Positions 24,214 through 25,469 of a DNA stretch of 25,469 nucleotides are shown one piece after another. The notes beneath the pieces are model-generated. The model worked only from the letters and a program-made list of their open reading frames with translations, made no database searches and had not been told where the DNA came from. The stretch comes from Bacteroidaceae bacterium (GTDB taxonomy: Bacteria > Bacteroidota > Bacteroidia > Bacteroidales > Bacteroidaceae): NCBI GenBank assembly GCA_017558165.1, contig JAFYWE010000163.1:1-25469 (forward strand), read 5' to 3'. A program made the position numbers and the translations under genes. The number at the start of each line of letters is the position of its first letter. Within the stretch, counting starts at the first letter, position 1.

Positions 24214-25137
24214 ATGGGTAGGATAATTGGTATTGGCGAGACTATTCTCGATATTCTCTTCAAGAACGGACAGCCGGTGAAGGCGGTTCCGGGCGGTTCG
24301 GTATACAACAGCATCATCTCCATTGGCCGTATGGGGCTCGACGCCTCGTTCATAAGCGAGGTGGGTGATGACAAGGTGGGCGAGATGATTCTCTTGCACC
24401 TGCGCGACAGCGGTGTCGATGCCTCTGCCGTGTGCAGTTTCACGGGTGGCAAGTCGCCACTCTCGCTCGCATTCCTTAATGACAGGAACGATGCCGAGTA
24501 TCTCTTCTACAAGGATTACCCCAACAATCGCCTCGAGGTCGAGTTCCCCGAGATTGCCCCGGGTGACATCGTGCTCTACGGCTCATATTTTGTGCTCAAC
24601 CCAGTGTTGCGTGCAAAGACAAAGGCTTTCCTTGAGTATTCCCATGAACGTGGCGCATTGCTCTATTACGATATAAATTTCCGCAAGACACACGCTCCCG
24701 AGCGCATAAAGCTTGCCGAGGCGCTCATCGAGAACCTTGAGTTTGCCGATGTGGTGCGTGGTTCGGCCGATGACTTCACATACCTCTATGAGATGACCGA
24801 CGCCGACAAGATATACAAGGAGAAGATAAAGTTCTATTGCCCTAACTTCATCTTCACCAGTGGCGATGGCGATGTACGTCTTTTCACCAAGGACGGTTCG
24901 GCGCGTTACCCGGTGAAGCCTATTGAGGTTGTGAGCACCGTAGGTGCCGGCGACAACTTCAATGCCGGCGTGGTGTATGGCCTCATGACCATGGGCATAA
25001 CACGCGACGCTCTCCCTGCAATTACACAGCAGCAGTGGGACTGGGTGATGGGCTGTGGTCTTGACTTCAGCGCACACGCCTGCACGCTCATCGAGAACTA
25101 TGTTGACAAGGAGTGGGCAGCCGCATATAAAAGATAA
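24214..25137 (+). CDS. PfkB-family carbohydrate kinase
   Basis: ATP-dependent sugar kinase of the ribokinase/PfkB family. The N-terminal signature is GGSVYNSIISIGRMG (27-41), and the C-terminal signature STVGAGDNFNAG contains the anion hole GAGD (244-247) and catalytic base D247. The 307 residues are the normal family length. The early GIGETILDILF segment resembles fructokinase-like members, but the sugar cannot be decided. It follows the LOG gene by 2 nt. If LOG releases ribose 5-phosphate, a sugar kinase beside it could serve the same salvage route, though kinase and hydrolase need not share substrates. It is the last gene before a 332-nt region without a convincing gene. Confidence 0.93.
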   Translation: MGRIIGIGETILDILFKNGQPVKAVPGGSVYNSIISIGRMGLDASFISEVGDDKVGEMILLHLRDSGVDASAVCSFTGGKSPLSLAFLNDRNDAEYLFYKDYPNNRLEVEFPEIAPGDIVLYGSYFVLNPVLRAKTKAFLEYSHERGALLYYDINFRKTHAPERIKLAEALIENLEFADVVRGSADDFTYLYEMTDADKIYKEKIKFYCPNFIFTSGDGDVRLFTKDGSARYPVKPIEVVSTVGAGDNFNAGVVYGLMTMGITRDALPAITQQQWDWVMGCGLDFSAHACTLIENYVDKEWAAAYKR

Positions 25138-25239
25138 AGCAATAATATAGGTGTTGACCCGGATAATAAGTCATCCATATACGTAGTAATGAATCTCGGA
25201 AGGGTTCTAGGGGATGACATGGCAAGAACAATTGTTTCT

Positions 25240-25309
25240 ACTCCTCAGTCACTGCGTGACAGCTCCTCTTATCATGAGGAGCACCCTGGTGGTCGCAGGC
25301 CAGAGGAGT
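25240..25309. repeat. 70-nt cloverleaf-like structured repeat (MITE-like or ncRNA)
   Basis: An outer stem ACTCCTC (25240-25246) / GAGGAGT (25303-25309) closes three perfect or near-perfect hairpins. Arm 1 is GTCAC-TGC-GTGAC (25248-25260). Arm 2 is GCTCCTC, a 7-nt loop, then GAGGAGC (25262-25282). Arm 3 is TGGTC-GCA-GGCCA (25290-25302, one G·U pair). The layout resembles imperfect-palindrome intergenic repeats I remember from gut bacterial genomes (CTC-rich arms, GGTCGCAGACC arm); that resemblance is recollection, not a search. It has no tRNA features such as a TTC loop or acceptor CCA, so it is not called a tRNA. Confidence 0.65.
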
Positions 25310-25405
25310 TTGAAAATTCTGAAAGTCAGTAAGAAGTTGTTTAAATTTATGTCCTTGAAATTTTTATAGAACTTTTTTAGAGTGTTTTTTTATTTTTCAA
25401 AGGCG

Positions 25406-25419
25406 CATAGCGGGCTATG
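25406..25419. repeat. Small palindrome in the AT-rich edge
   Basis: CATAGC-GG-GCTATG is a perfect 6-bp inverted repeat with a 2-nt centre, realistically a 5-bp stem with a CGGG tetraloop. It is embedded in T-rich sequence on the left and A-rich purine sequence on the right. It could be a subterminal feature of a mobile element beginning beyond the window, but no transposase is visible. Confidence 0.4.
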
Positions 25420-25469
25420 TAACTGCGAAAAAGGGAAAAACAGGCAAAAAAGGGCATAAAAAGACAAGC

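Larger units (their letters stand above)
25138..25469. other. Gene-poor right edge with structured and AT-rich sequence
   Basis: No convincing gene is seen in these 332 bases. The first part (25155-25187) has TTGACC and TATACG about 18 bp apart, possibly a promoter. A 47-codon ORF at 25189-25332 covers the cloverleaf repeat and is probably spurious. From about 25335 the sequence becomes strongly A/T-rich with T-runs, then A-rich with repeated AAAAAGGG-like blocks toward the edge. No clear intrinsic terminator for the kinase operon is visible. Confidence 0.7.

Noticed and set aside
25189..25332. 47-codon ORF at the right edge
   Set aside because: Most of it is the cloverleaf-like repeat, so its codons are dictated by base pairing; the product has no hydrophobic, signal or domain character.

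Overview
The window is a chromosomal segment from a member of the Bacteroidetes, most likely order Bacteroidales. Three things point there: promoters with the TTTG-N19-TAnnTTTG architecture, a division/cell-wall (dcw) cluster in the Bacteroidetes order with no murF between murE and mraY, and a lipoprotein whose Cys is followed by an acidic run. Genus cannot be settled from the sequence alone.

Positions 1-9888 (minus strand) hold a compact dcw operon. In transcription order it is mraZ, rsmH, ftsL, a PASTA-containing division transpeptidase (ftsI type), murE, mraY, murD, ftsW and the N-terminal half of murG, which runs off the left edge. Spacing is tight: an 8-nt overlap, gaps of 1 to about 36 nt, and murD directly abutting mraY. 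The operon makes lipid-linked peptidoglycan precursor (MurE, MurD, MraY, MurG) and polymerises and crosslinks it at the septum (FtsW, PBP, FtsL). Upstream of mraZ is a tandem 10-bp repeat that looks like a MraZ operator overlapping the promoter.

Positions 10149-14770 hold independent genes: a secreted M28 metallopeptidase (+), an NhaA Na+/H+ antiporter (-) overlapping it tail to tail, a secreted C1B cysteine peptidase of the PepC/bleomycin-hydrolase family (-), and a small, probably surface-exposed lipoprotein (-) with a G10 tract upstream of its promoter. Clear hairpin terminators follow the peptidase and lipoprotein genes.

Positions 14875-21217 hold mfd (-). Divergent from it is a plus-strand run: a hotdog acyl-CoA thioesterase, a small membrane-anchored protein of unknown function, an acetyl-CoA hydrolase/succinate CoA-transferase and a TrmH-family RNA methyltransferase. 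A 20-bp-stem bidirectional terminator separates this run from a conserved-looking unknown protein (-).

Positions 21825-25137 hold a plus-strand operon: an MsbA-like ABC exporter, a LOG-family nucleoside-5'-monophosphate phosphoribohydrolase and a PfkB-family sugar kinase. The last 332 bases have no convincing gene. They contain a 70-nt four-arm cloverleaf-like repeat and an AT-rich tract with a small palindrome, which together may be a mobile or repeat element at the right edge. I found no tRNA, rRNA, CRISPR array, defence system or complete IS. Most of the window is housekeeping; the unusual material is in intergenic structures and two uncharacterised proteins.
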